Shown: in pieces, positions 35,659 through 46,455 of the stretch
Numbering within the stretch: position 1 is the first letter of the stretch
How the letters are laid out: the number at the start of each line of letters is the position of its first letter
Source of the DNA: Zeugodacus cucurbitae
Taxonomy: Eukaryota > Arthropoda > Insecta > Diptera > Tephritidae
Assembly (NCBI RefSeq): GCF_028554725.1
Contig: NC_071667.1
Location: 14,367,501-14,431,500 of the forward strand
DNA: 64,000 nucleotides
Reading direction: 5' to 3'
Position numbers and translations under genes: made by a program
The notes under the pieces: model-generated
Told to the model about the DNA's origin: nothing
Databases searched by the model: none
The model's input: only the letters and a program-made list of their open reading frames with translations

Positions 35659-36543
35659 CGATTGCAGCTTTTCGACGTCGAACCTTCCTTGTGTTTGTTG
35701 ACGGGCATTCTTTGCTGCACAGAGGCGGGTGCGTATCTTCGCTGCGACCAGATAATGGTCCGAGTCTATATTTGGTCCTCGGAGCGTACGCACGTCTAAA
35801 ACACAGGAGACATGTCTTCCGTCTATCACAACGTGATCGATTTGGTTCCGCGTGTTTCGATCAGGAGACAGCCAAGTAGCTTGATGTATTTTCTTATGCT
35901 GGAATCTGGTACTACAGACGACCATATTTCGGGCCCCAGCGAAGTCGATCAGCCTCAGGCCGTTTGGCGATGTTTCGTCATGGAGGCTGAATTTTCCGAC
36001 TGTTGTGCCAAAGACACCTTCTTTACCCACCCTGGCGTTAAAATCACCAAGCACGACTTTTACATCGTGTCGGGGGCAGCGCTCATAGGTGCGTTCTAGG
36101 CGCTCATAGAATGCATCTTTGGTCACATCGTCCTTCTCTTCCGTTGGGGCGTGGGCGCAAATCAGCGATATGTTGAAGAACCTCGCTTTGATGCGGATTG
36201 TGGCTAGACGTTCATCCACCGGGGTGAATGCCAGGACTCTGCGACGGAGTCTCTCTCCCACCACAAATCCAACACCAAATTTGCGCTCCTTTATATGGCC
36301 GCTGTAGTAGATGTCACAAGGACCCACCTTCTTCCGTCCTTGTCCCGTCCATCGCACTTCTTGGATGGCGGTGATGTCAGCCTTAAGTCGTATGAGGACA
36401 TCAACCAGCTGGACAGAGGCACCTTCCCAATTAAGGGTCCGGACATTCCAGGTGCATGCCCTTATATCATTATCCTTAAAACGTTTGCAGGGGTCGTCAT
36501 CAAAAGGGGGGTGTCTCATCCGAGGCTTTCGTAGATTTTTCAT
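35659..36543 (-). CDS. RTE copy 2 ORF, endonuclease part (codons 1-295)
   Basis: The frame begins ATG at 36543. An exonuclease-endonuclease-phosphatase domain runs from about residue 30: 'CTWNVRTLNWEG', 'AIQEVRWTGQG' (metal-binding Glu), 'ICAHAPTEEKDD', 'VLGDFNARVG' (catalytic Asp/Asn) and 'DSDHYLV' (catalytic Asp-His). This enzyme nicks chromosomal DNA so that the 3' end can prime reverse transcription. The frame meets TAA at 35656-35658. Copy 1 has CAA (Gln) at the same place, so the stop is a C-to-T change in this copy. All catalytic motifs look intact. Confidence 0.88.
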
Positions 36544-36792
36544 TGGGGGGTGTTTTTATGTGGTGGGTCCCAAACCCTACGCACAACCGCATAAGCGGGC
36601 TTCGCCTTCTCACTTTAGCTCGCCTTCAAACGGATGTCTGTTGGCTACCCAGAGGATACTTGGTCTAAAACCGGAAGTCGTGAGCTGCTTGAACCATGTG
36701 GAGAAGAATCGTTTCTGGCCACTCCCAAGTGAGTGACAATCAAAAACTTTCCTCACTTGCGTGAACTTCTACACATGATCCCATCCTCCATA

Positions 36793-38562
36793 ATAATATA
36801 ATATGCGAATATTTAAATTTCTTGGAATACTTTTAACTGCAGTTGAGTTTCGCTCAGATGGCATCAACTGAACTCAGCAAGTGATGCTAAGTCCTTCCTG
36901 AGTCAGTGTCCATGAGAAAATAAGGTCTTTATACTTTTATCCTTTATATGTTCTTCGAGATGCAAAAAGAAGGAACGAAGAAAACACGAAAATAAAAAAA
37001 AAGACCCAAAGCTATTTTCAAATTCCAATGTCACCACAGAGCTTTTATATTATAGTCGAAAGAAGTCGATAGATTTGATCTCGTTATTCTTTGTATAGTT
37101 TTCTTCTTAGAAAGGAAAGAAACCTTATATTATAGCCAAACCAATCCTTTTGGTTAGGGCTTAGAGCATAGCTGAGAACAATGATTTGCTTAAACAAAGA
37201 TAATCTGGTGGATACTCGGATACTCTGTTTTAGTGCTGCTAGTACTAGCATAGTCTCAGCGTTAATTTTCGATGTGCAAAGCATTTCTATTCAAAAATAA
37301 ATCTCACATAAATGTCGCCATTACCAAGCGGTCCAAATTATCAACTAAAGTAAACTCATTTGGACACGGCTATCTGAAATATTGCCTTGTACTGTAATAA
37401 TACGATTAAGTTTCATCAACTGTGTAGACTCCGCCTAGCTATCGGAATAAAAAATATATATTACTTTAAATAACGTAAATTAGTGAACGAAAATATGGCA
37501 TAGCTTAAACACCAGCAATATATTTCACTAATTATATTATTCTTTTGTATCAGGAGTATCAGCGCAGTTTCTCAAGCATATGTATATAATTTGTATACAT
37601 ATTACTCAGAAACCAGCAATATTTTTATTGTTGTTGCCACTGTTTTGATTTCATAAACCAAATAATAATAATTCAGAGAATCAAAATGCCATAACCTCCT
37701 CAATTTACCTTTAAGTCTGCGAAGTCACAGAACGGTTATGCAGTCACTATAGCATGAAAATTCCACGAAGAAAGCAAAGTAGACGTGTTCTTGTGTTTAC
37801 AGTTGTGTTCACAATAAAGGCGGTACCCAAGCCAAAATTTGTTCGAAATATTTTAAATAGTAAAAGAACGAGTAGAACCTGCTAATTTCCTTATTCGTAG
37901 CTTTATCTTAGTAGTTTTCCATGAGACATCATGAAGTTAGACTAATTTAACAAGAAACACCACATTGAAGGAAATTACTTTTAAATCGAAAATAAAGAAG
38001 TGCTGGTTATTTTCCGTTATTCAGTCTCGATGGTTATTCACCTTTGTCACCTTCATTCCAGTTAGGTTTATACTTTCATGGTCTTGAATGGATATTATGG
38101 AAATTCTTATTTCTTGATAAACTTAACATCCTGGACACTGAATATAATTAATTTAAATGAAATATTGTACTTAAATAATCGGTCTGCTTGTAGTGCAAAA
38201 TTTCACTTGAAATTCCACAAACATCTGCGAAGAACAGATTTTATAACATGCCCAACATTTCTAAAGCCTATCACATTTTATACGACATACTCTATTAAAT
38301 GTATATAATGGGTTTTCCTTATTTATTCTCTGGCATTAAAATTTCCTCAAACATAAAACTGTCAAAATATGCTATATTCAGTATAGCGCTTTAATAACAT
38401 ACAAAATAATTACACTTTTTACCGCTGACAAAATTTACCCAGTTTATAAGAAAATATAAATTTTTAATATCCTCAATACACATTTCACGTCACACTATCT
38501 TTACCGTTTCCTTTCAACTGCTTGCTGTTGCACAACACACACGCGCGCACACTCGACCGCAG
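36793..38562. other. Rest of intron 1, no gene seen
   Basis: This is AT-rich sequence between the LINE and exon 2. Short frames at 37084-37284 and 38078-38308 have no recognisable domain. Confidence 0.5.
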
Positions 38563-38918
38563 ATATAAGTGGCTTCATTAAATTGCTGGAACATCCGAAA
38601 TATACAACTGTGGTGAAAACCTTAAATACCGGGATTAATCTCGCTGACGATGAGTTGCCGCTGAACGGAAAATCAACAGTGGCAGCAACATTGCCAAGTC
38701 AGCGGCAATCACATCAACAGCAACGGCGACTGCAACAGCAATCTGTTGTAACACCAGCACAGATTAATAATGCAACAGCGGCTTTCGCGAAGGTTGGCGA
38801 AATGAAAAAGTCATCAACGTCAAGTAATGCGCCACTTGTCGCCTACTGTCACTTGGCCGAGCAGCTGTCACGGGATTTTAATAAAACAGTACTCGTTTGG
38901 CCGTGTCCGCGAATGAAG
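38563..38918 (+). CDS. Exon 2 of the secreted or membrane-targeted protein gene
   Basis: The exon starts after CGACCGCAG at 38562 and ends at GAATGAAG before GTGAGT (38919). Spliced to exon 1 in phase 1, it reads 'Y-ISGFIKLLEHPKYTTVVK', then 'NTGINLADDELPLNG', a Gln-rich linker (about 38690-38750) and 'YCHLAEQLSRDFNKTVLVW' followed by 'PCPRMK'. It is 356 bp, open throughout, and ends in phase 0. The non-repetitive segments at both ends look like parts of a folded domain continued from exon 1 and into exon 3. Two Cys residues and an N-x-T site suit an extracellular protein. The family is not recognised. Confidence 0.7.
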
Positions 38919-39361
38919 GTGAGTAAAAGAAGGTCATAATTGCTTTAATTTTATTTTTATGCTATACAGATTTACATTTAGACTTGGTTTGCAGCTCTAT
39001 GCTGGAGCCGACTGGAGAGATATAACACGACTCTATATATAATTTTTTTTTCTTTGTCCTAAAGTTTATTTTATGATTTTCTGATTAATTATGAATAAAA
39101 ACGACAAGAAAGTGCCTTTTTACTATATAATACTATATTTATTACTATAACTTTTACAAAAGCAAGCTTTATACGAAAAGAAGTTGGGGTTAATTAAGAG
39201 ATAGTAATAATAAACATAAAAGAAAAAGTAATAAAACGGTGTTTTAACGGTATATTGATTAGTGATGATTAGTGACCTTAGTATTTAATGTATGCAACGT
39301 AAAGGATTGTTTGCCCTTGAGACCGCAAATGATCTTAAACGAATAATTAGACAAGAAACAA

Positions 39362-39902
39362 AATAAATTTCCATCTCTTCCAATCGCTCACTCAGTATAT
39401 CTTAAAGAAAATTATGAAAGTGTTAAAATTTTGCTCGAATCTGTAAAGTATTACGAGTATAACTGGCAGCTAATTGGAGATTTCAAAATTGTGGGATTTT
39501 TTTTTATAGTACTTCAAAGCGGTTATACAAAGTATCCGTGTTATTTGTGCTTATTGGAAAGTGAATGCCGCCTCTGCACATTAAGTTAGGGTTGATGAAA
39601 CAATTTGTTCAAAAACTGGATCAAACCTCAGAAGCTTTTGAATACTTAAAAAAGTTTTTCCCGAAGTTATCCGAAGCAAAGGTTAAAACTGCAGAATGTC
39701 ATTAAAAGTGCACATGCTGCATGCTCATTTAGCTAAATTCAAAAACAACATGGGAGCGTATTCAAAAGAGCAAGGAGAACGTTTTCGCCAGGACATTATG
39801 AGCTTAGAACAACGTTATCAAGGTCAATACAATGGAAACATGATGGCAGACTATATTTGGGGTTTATTAAGAGATAGTACCAATGAACATAAAAAGAAGT
39901 AA
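39362..39902 (+). pseudogene. Remnant of an insect multicopy ORF family (YTKYPCYLCL type)
   Basis: Pieces in order: 'PSLPIAHSVYLKENYESVK' (about 39373), 'YYEYNWQLIGDFKIVGF', 'SGYTKYPCYLCLLESE' (about 39518-39568), then after a deletion 'PPLHIKLGLMKQFV' and 'FFPKLSEAKV'. After another deletion come 'MSLKVHMLHAHLAKFKNN' and 'QGERFRQDIMSLEQRYQG' (39696-39902). I recall this arrangement from uncharacterised multicopy insect genes, probably transposon-derived. Frameshifts and deletions show that this copy is dead. No termini were identified. Confidence 0.65.
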
Positions 39903-40545
39903 AAGTGAGCACTTTTAAGTTACTTTTTACTTTTTTGTGAGTTATTTTGATAGTAAAACTTAATTAAAATGTTTGTTTAAGAGATTTCATTTTCAATTAA
40001 AAACTAAAACCACATATTTTAAAAAATGTCGTTAAAACGGTGTCCTAAATAAAAAAGCAAACTTTTTCATGGCATATATTTTTTCGTCTAATTAAGACCT
40101 AAACATTGGAAATTTACTGCTTTAAAGTTATGGTCAAATTTTGTGTTGATCCGTGTAATTTACTAAATAAGTTTTTTTTCTGTTTTGCTCTGTTATGCTT
40201 ACGAAGTAATCGCGATGGCAGAAATAATTATGCATAAATAATAATGCTGCGCTTAGATCTGGTGTTTGATTAAGCTACTTTGTTCGGTTTTTATATACAT
40301 ATTTTCTGAACTTAGGTATTAGAGGTAATGGTAAATTTCTTCACTTACTTCATTTCTATAACAATATTTAGACCAGGTTTTACGTAGGTATCCATTTGAT
40401 TTCATTGAATTACATACATCAAACGAATCCAGTAGACTCTTCTATGCCGCATATATTGATCTATAATAGACGTTGTCCTTGCATAAGAATTTCTTTAAAA
40501 GCTCCATTTAAATCTAGCCTACAATAAAACTTAAATTTAGTTTTG
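39903..40545. other. Intronic AT-rich DNA, no gene seen
   Basis: Nothing recognisable apart from AT-rich sequence. Confidence 0.5.
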
Positions 40546-40640
40546 TTCACATAGCATTATATATAGAGTTATATATAACAAAGTGATCAGGGTGAAAAGT
40601 GGAGTTCAAATGCGGATTTCTGTTCATCCCACAGTGGTTC
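40546..40640 (+). repeat. Small fragment of the TATACTCTCGCAA repeat family
   Basis: 'TTTTGTTCACATA', 'AAAGTGATCAGGGTGA' and 'GGATTTCTGT' match the end-proximal part of the repeats at 46456-48385 and 52904-54379. Only about 95 bp can be matched. Confidence 0.5.
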
Positions 40641-40963
40641 CATTTGTATGGAGGATAGCGACAAAAATAGTTAGAATAGAGATACTGACCTGCAATATAC
40701 ACAGCATATTTCTGTTCATGCAAGTACGATATTCTGAAAAAATCGCAATTGTATAACGCCCACTTTTCATATTCTACATATATAATTCTAACGTTAAAAT
40801 ACCTGAGGATGTGATAAATTTTGTTCCAATTCCCGGATTTATTATTAATAAAAAGAAAGGAAAACAGATGTGCCATTTAATTTTATAAAATTAAACAATT
40901 TATTTTTTACAGTTCAAATAAAAATTTTATTAATTTGGAAGAAAAATAAGGACGTTGTAAACC

Positions 40964-41820
40964 TCAATACAAAAATTCCTTTACGTAATTAGTCTTCCAA
41001 CAAAAACTAAATCGTATTGGTCTGCAGTATCGAGTGGACGACGGCCGAGGATTTTTCCATATAACTTTAGTATCTTGTAGTGTCGAAGATTTAGTAACTA
41101 ATTTATGGGGCACATAGGATGTTACAAATAAACTATTGTCTTGTAGAGTATTGTTACGTCGTTGTTTATATTCACTGTATCCGGAGCTACCATCGAATCC
41201 CCATTTGCCTATCAAAACAAGATTGCTTATATTTACATCGGGTATGACGTTCAACACTTTGGTTTGGAAATCTAATATACGTGAAGCTGTATGGTCAAGT
41301 AAACTTTGTAGCTCCACTTCAGCCTGTGATTCACTCACTTCCTTAAAAAGTGGATTTTTATTCCAAATGTACTTTACGTAAGGTATCCGCTATGGACTTA
41401 TCAATTTCTGCCAATTTTGCTATTCTACGTTGCTTAGTCCGTTTGGAGCATGCAGAGAAATCAGCAGTTTGGCGACCACGTTTACTCGCTTTTTCTTCTT
41501 CTTTTTCAGATGGCAAAGATAGAGTTTCGAGACTTAAGGTAGCAACCTCTTTGTAAGAGAGCCAATCCGAGTAGTTTCTTAACACGTCTGACTTTACGCG
41601 ATGGTTTTGTTTCCACATCACCCCAACGCGTCTGCATAAATATTTTACACATTTCAGTATATCATCAAACGGGTGTTCGTCACCTTCAAAACCTGTTTTT
41701 CTGACTATATCTTCAAAAACTTCTTCAAAAACTTCCTGACCTTTCGTCGTATTTGATCCATTTTTGGAGCACCAAATTTCAAAAATATAGGAGCGAGAAA
41801 ATATGCATTGATGAGACGTT
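40964..41820 (-). pseudogene. Remnant of a second insect multicopy ORF family (GKWGFDGSSG type)
   Basis: The minus-strand frames at 41358-41621 and 40964-41338 belong together but are shifted relative to each other. Landmarks are 'SDWLSYKEVATLS', 'RGRQTADFSACSKRTKQRR', 'LVLIGKWGFDGSSGYSEYK' and 'IWKNPRPSSTRYCRPIRF'. I recall similar uncharacterised proteins in many copies in insect and other arthropod genomes, with this order of motifs. They are probably mobile-element proteins of unassigned type. This copy has a frameshift near 41345 and lacks its C-terminal half. Confidence 0.65.
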
Positions 41821-42479
41821 CCTACGATAAGAAATTTAAAAAATAAAAATCTCAGAGAGAGAGAGAGTGAGACAACAACAACTAATTCTACATTTGTTTA
41901 TTGACATTACTTGCAAAAACCAATGCTATAACACGCACATTTGATGTACAAAATACACTTTGAAACTAAAAAGTTAGGTTAGTTTAATGAACTTTATTTA
42001 GAAACCTGCAAATCCCTGCACATGAACTTAATATTATTTTAAACTATATACTTGTATCAACATTTACACACTAATCCGGTCACTGCATTCGGTTGACAAA
42101 GTTACTAAATCTCCAAATACATTTAACAAAGAGCAACAAAACTGAATCAAAAAGACACTTCATTAAAATTTGTTATTCTAAAAACAACAGCACAATTTAA
42201 AAACTTGTTATTACTGAAAAATAATACTATTACCATCTACTTTAATTTCCATTTTCAGTATTTTTATTTAGACACTTTTTTAAATTAAACTTTGCAGTTG
42301 AATGTACACGTTGCTTTCGCTTTTATTTTTGTCAACTATTTACTTCTGTGTAAGGCCGTACATATGTTGCTTTCACTCAAGAAGTTCCGTTAGAAATAAT
42401 CAAAACAAACTCAAAATACATAAATTTGATGGCAAATGCAACTATTTATTTAGCTACAAGCTCAATATATAAACATAGA
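41821..42479. other. Intronic AT-rich DNA, no gene seen
   Basis: A GA-rich run (AGAGAGAGAGAG) is at about 41850. Otherwise nothing is recognisable. Confidence 0.5.
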
Positions 42480-43283
42480 CTTTTTTATTTTTGTCGTATG
42501 GGAGGAACCACCGTGCATCCGTCTGTTCGTCCGTCGTACCCGTCTGTGGCGGAAATGGCGGAAATCGGTTTGGTTTTTGATATTTTCCTTGCATCCCAAT
42601 GATATGACTCGAATCACCATAATCCACGAAAAACTTCGAATTAGAGAGCCTTCGAGTTATAGAAATTTCATTAAAGCATAAAATTTTTCAAAAAGCTGTA
42701 AAATATATATTTATACACAGTTTTATTTATTTACTTCTCATAAAGTTTCATGAACATACGTTAAAACGTATATTCTGAGATTTTGTTTGGTGAAGTTTGC
42801 TATTTTTTGGCTCTTGGCGTCTGTATCCTATGCTTTTGTTACATGATTTATGCAAAATATAAGTGTAGTATCATATTTTTTGTTTGCATCCATAGGATAT
42901 AGGGGAACTCTTTTACAATACTGCCTCGATAATTTAATTTTAAATTTTGTCCTGGTCGAAAAGTTCGATTTATGGAATGAAATTTATATGACATTTTACT
43001 TCTATTGCCAATTTAAGAGTTTGAGTTATGGAGAACTTCGAGTTATGGAAGTTCAACTGTATTTTGAAGAAATTCTAAGGGAATATTTTTCATCTAATAG
43101 TATGTCTCCGTCTAAAAAATGAGTAAAATCGGGTCGAAACTTCCCCTAGCTCCCATATAACTAATATTAGAGTTTTTAAACTTTCAATGGACTTTATGCC
43201 ATATAAATGTCGAATACGTGAGTCAAATTGGTTTGTTATATAATATTACGGTTGTACCTGAACTTAGCCCTTCCTTACTTGTT
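42480..43283 (-). repeat. TATACTCTCGCAA-family repeat split by a Tigger-like MITE
   Basis: The left part (about 42480-42600) has the 'CCGTCTGTTCGTCCGTC' tract and 'GGAAATCGGTTTGG'. The right part (about 43065-43283) has 'TCGAAACTTCCCCTAGCTCCCATATA', 'ACTTTATGCC' and the terminal 'CTTAGCCCTTCCTTACTTGTT'. This is the orientation of the 46456-48385 copy. Between them lies unrelated sequence with Tigger-like ends. Confidence 0.6.
42620..43060. mobile_element. Tigger-like MITE, decayed
   Basis: The right end reads GAGTTATGGAACTTC-type repeats and finishes TCGAGTTATGGAAGTTCAACTG followed by TA, the complement of a CAGTTGAACTTC terminus. The left side carries 'AAACTTCGAATTAGAGAGC' and 'TTCGAGTTATAG' but has lost a clear terminus. 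There is no transposase. It appears inserted into a TATACTCTCGCAA-family repeat. Confidence 0.55.
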
Positions 43284-44400
43284 TATTCTTAATTTCAAAA
43301 TGGGTTCCGTGATTGTTTACCACATTACGTAAATTAATTTTGCACTCGTCAGCATATCATACATATAGTTGGCCGCAGTGTTCACTTGAGTAGAGTATAC
43401 AATGTACTTGTTCATGAACTTGTAGGCACTCATGAGTTTCGCTGTTATGCTGTGTGTATAGGTTTTTTCGAAATGTTTCTATGTTAGCGACACTTGCCAC
43501 GCTGTTTGTATTGCTCGAGTGCACTACATAAGTGCACTTGCTGTAGAAATGAGTGGGCGAATATAAAGTCTTATGAAAATGAAACACTCGGTGGTCTGGG
43601 AAATAGTAAAAAAAACGACTTATGTAGATAAAAAATGTATGAAAAATTGAGGGAGATAGTGAAGCCTTTGACAAACTTAAAAAAGTTATAATTACTGTAG
43701 TAAAGAAAAGTGTGCACAGTTTGAGAAAAAATAAGGCTAAGAAAAAAATATAACTTTTGAGAAAACTTTGGTTTTTATTTTTGGTTTTATGCAACATGGA
43801 ACATAGAAAACTTGGAAATATATTGTGGTATTTATTTCTTGAATAAGTATATATATATATAATAAGATACACATAAGGATATAAAGATGTGTTAAACATA
43901 GGCTTAGGCTAAAGTAAATACAATGTCGCTATCTAATCAGATAGAAGTTTAAATCTATTGTTACAAAGGAACTTTACAGTTGCCAAAGAATGACAGAACG
44001 CAGATTCAAATACAACAGCTTCACACAAATGTGAATCAAGTAAATTTCCCTGCTAGTTATTTGCCCAGTTGTACATTGTACATACATATACATATTCTAT
44101 TTACGTGTGCATTGAAGCTGAACATACAGAAACGTGCCACAAAGGACATTACGAATTCTCAACGCGCCACAGAAAAGCACACTCCCTCATCCATTGACGT
44201 GAAATTCAGTTGTGTGCGCTCAACTTGATGGAAAATAAAACACAAACTTGCAAGCATACACAAAAACAACAAGCACTAATTGTGGAAAACGAATAAATGA
44301 GTATGTACTTCAGAATTGAAATAGAGTCGTACCATACCGGGTACATATACATATGTTGCTGTAGAGCTTTATATGTAATTTTGTGAATGTATGTACTCTA
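43284..44400. other. Intronic AT-rich DNA, no gene seen
   Basis: Long minus-strand frames here (for example 43357-43899) consist of Tyr/Phe/Ser-rich translation of AT-rich DNA with no domain. I do not regard them as genes. Confidence 0.5.
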
Positions 44401-44710
44401 CATATGGGGCATTCTCTGGAAAAAAGCCACTTGAAAAAAAAGTTCTTTATTTTCTTTGGCAATGATATATCTTATAGTACATGTAAAACCTAAAATAAAA
44501 CATATTTTTTATGTTTTAGGTCTGTGTAACGCGGGGTTGCCATATTATAAGGGGCCAAAGTTTTTTGTAAAAAAATTTTTGAACCGCCATAACTTTAAAA
44601 CTAATGACCAGATTTTAAAACACCATGTGACTTTTTTGTACAGAATTTCTCAAACTTTAAAACTGTGTATCGCAAAAATTTTTAAAATTAATATTTCGGT
44701 CCGAAAAATC
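44401..44710 (+). repeat. Solo arm of the CATATGGGGCATTCTCTGG foldback family
   Basis: The sequence begins CATATGGGGCATTCTCTGG and matches one arm of the palindromic element at 62907-63486 through 'ACGCGGGGTTGCCATATTAT', 'GAACCGCCATAACTTTAAAA' and 'TTTGTACAGAATTTCTCAAA'. Only one arm is present, so this is a half-element left by deletion or recombination. Confidence 0.75.
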
Positions 44711-44814
44711 GGAGACCTTCGCTGTTAATTTAACTAGGTTAGTAGAAGCAGATGTCTTCCTCATTTTACACATCAGTATGTAATTCTTTCAAAGTGATCT
44801 CAAATATAATAGCT

Positions 44815-45170
44815 TATAGCCTTTTCACACAGGGGCTAATTGATCTATTAACCGGCGTTAGCTCGATCGATTTAGCATACAAATTTAAAATCTACATTAA
44901 TTTTTAATTTATTTTTAAACTATGTATGCATTTATAATTATACATACGTTCTTTGTCTGCGAGTTGTTGTTCACGTTACACGACGGTAGATGTCGCTGTT
45001 GGAAATAAGTAAAAAATAGCAATCAGCTGATAAAATTTACCAACTTCATATAAAAATCAAAATCATAAATAAGTAGCAGTTGATCGATTATCGAGTAGCC
45101 CGCAATGTGAAGGGCAAAAACTGATTTCTCAAGCAAAATTTTATTGGCATATGAATACAGATAAACAAAT
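44815..45170. mobile_element. MITE of the AGCCTTTTCACACAG family, copy 2
   Basis: The left end ATAGCCTTTTCACACAGGGG is clear. Internal landmarks 'ACACGACGGTAGATGTCGC' and 'GAGTAGCCCGCAATGTGAAGG' match copies at 16886 and 45829. The right terminus has decayed ('CAGATAAAC' where 'GTGTGAAAAGGCTAT' is expected). Confidence 0.7.
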
Positions 45171-45828
45171 AAATCTTAATCCACTTGAAAGCTAAACCAT
45201 TAACTCATCAAAAATCTTTGGTAAATATATTTCGTCTCAGACAGTGCATGCGAGTGAGTGCAAATAGTTGAATGTTATATCTTCAAATATTCGCAAACAA
45301 ATACAATGCACATATAAATTGTATTTAAGCTTACCATGCTGATACACAAACCTTTATATATGCGAAACCAAATAAAACCGAAAATAATAAATTTACTTTG
45401 TGCATACTGTCCGCTTTAAATAACAAGTGAAAATGTACTAAAAGCAACATTGAAATTGCACACAATTCTTCTAATCCATGCAGAAATATTCAGTAATTAC
45501 ATAATGTACATGTGTATATGTATTATATATATACAAATATATTAAACAAACGAACTTCCCTTAAATACTGTAATGTTTGCATCCTCTCTCTATAGTTTAG
45601 AAGTATTAGTGCCACAGCATTGCTTGCTTCAATAATTAATACCGAAAGTGTAGCTGCTGTGGCTTTTCAATAGTGCTGCATCATTCCCGATAACGACCTG
45701 TGGCACAATACTCATATGAATACAATTTGCATACTTTCATGTGCCATTTATATATATGATACATTGAAATTGGTATGAATTGGTTAAGTAAACACAGTTT
45801 GAAATACAGTAAAGCTCTTAAGATACTG
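45171..45828. other. Intronic AT-rich DNA, no gene seen
   Basis: Simple TATATG sequence lies at about 45500-45540. No gene. Confidence 0.5.
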
Positions 45829-46455
45829 ATAGCCTTTTCATACAGACAAATTAATTGATCCAGTTTTTGTCCTTCACACTGCCGGCTACTCGATAACCTG
45901 TCAGCTGTTATACATTTTTGTTTTTGCTTTTCATAAGAAGTTGATGAGTGTCATCAGGTGATTGCCATTTTTAGCAGCGACATCTACCGTCGTGTAGCGA
46001 GAACAACAACTCGCAGAGAAAGAACGTACAGTTGATCTCCTTTTTGCACGGTTAACTGGGACAATAAATTACACGTGTAAAAAAAAACCGTGCAAAAATA
46101 ATCAAATTTTTATATAAAACACGTTATTGGGACCAATTTAAGAAAAAAATCGTGCAAAAAATAGAAAACGTGTAAAAAAGATCTTATTTTACATGAAAAT
46201 CTATCTATTCGTACAGAGTATTTACAATGTTGTTGTTGTTATAGACTTTTCTGGTATTATATGTATGTACATATTACTGTTAGAAGGAACAAACAACAAC
46301 TATTCTGGGAATGGTAAAAAAATAATACATTTCAGAGTTTCGTCAATAATCGCTGTGTCTTCTTTTTTCTTACTTCTTCATATAGCTTCATTTATTTGTT
46401 TACGTATTGAAATTGTTGCAACCTTTTCACTGTCTTTCTAATCTATAATTTGTAT

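Larger units (their letters stand above)
33537..36792 (-). mobile_element. RTE-clade LINE, copy 2, almost intact
   Basis: The element is about 3.26 kb on the minus strand, with 5' leader (36544-36792), one long reading frame and a very short 3' tail. (ATGT)n lies at the 3' edge (33522-33534), as expected for RTE ends. The short sequence TAATATG occurs at both flanks (33519-33525 and 36799-36805) and may be the target duplication. The 3' end lies about 70 bp downstream of the exon 1 splice site, antisense to the host gene. Confidence 0.92.
33468..38562 (+). other. Intron 1 of the secreted-protein gene
   Basis: The intron starts GTAAGT and ends CGACCGCAG. It is 5.1 kb, of which about 3.26 kb is the antisense RTE insertion, so its original length was about 1.8 kb. 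The remaining part (36793-38562) is AT-rich with no further gene. Confidence 0.6.

Noticed and set aside
33581..36534. Several plus-strand frames of 60-140 residues across RTE copy 2
   Set aside because: They are antisense shadows of the LINE's minus-strand reading frame. The same frames recur opposite copies 1 and 3.
43357..43899. 180-residue minus-strand frame
   Set aside because: Its Phe/Tyr/Ser-rich composition is what AT-rich DNA gives by chance. No domain, splice context or start signal was seen.
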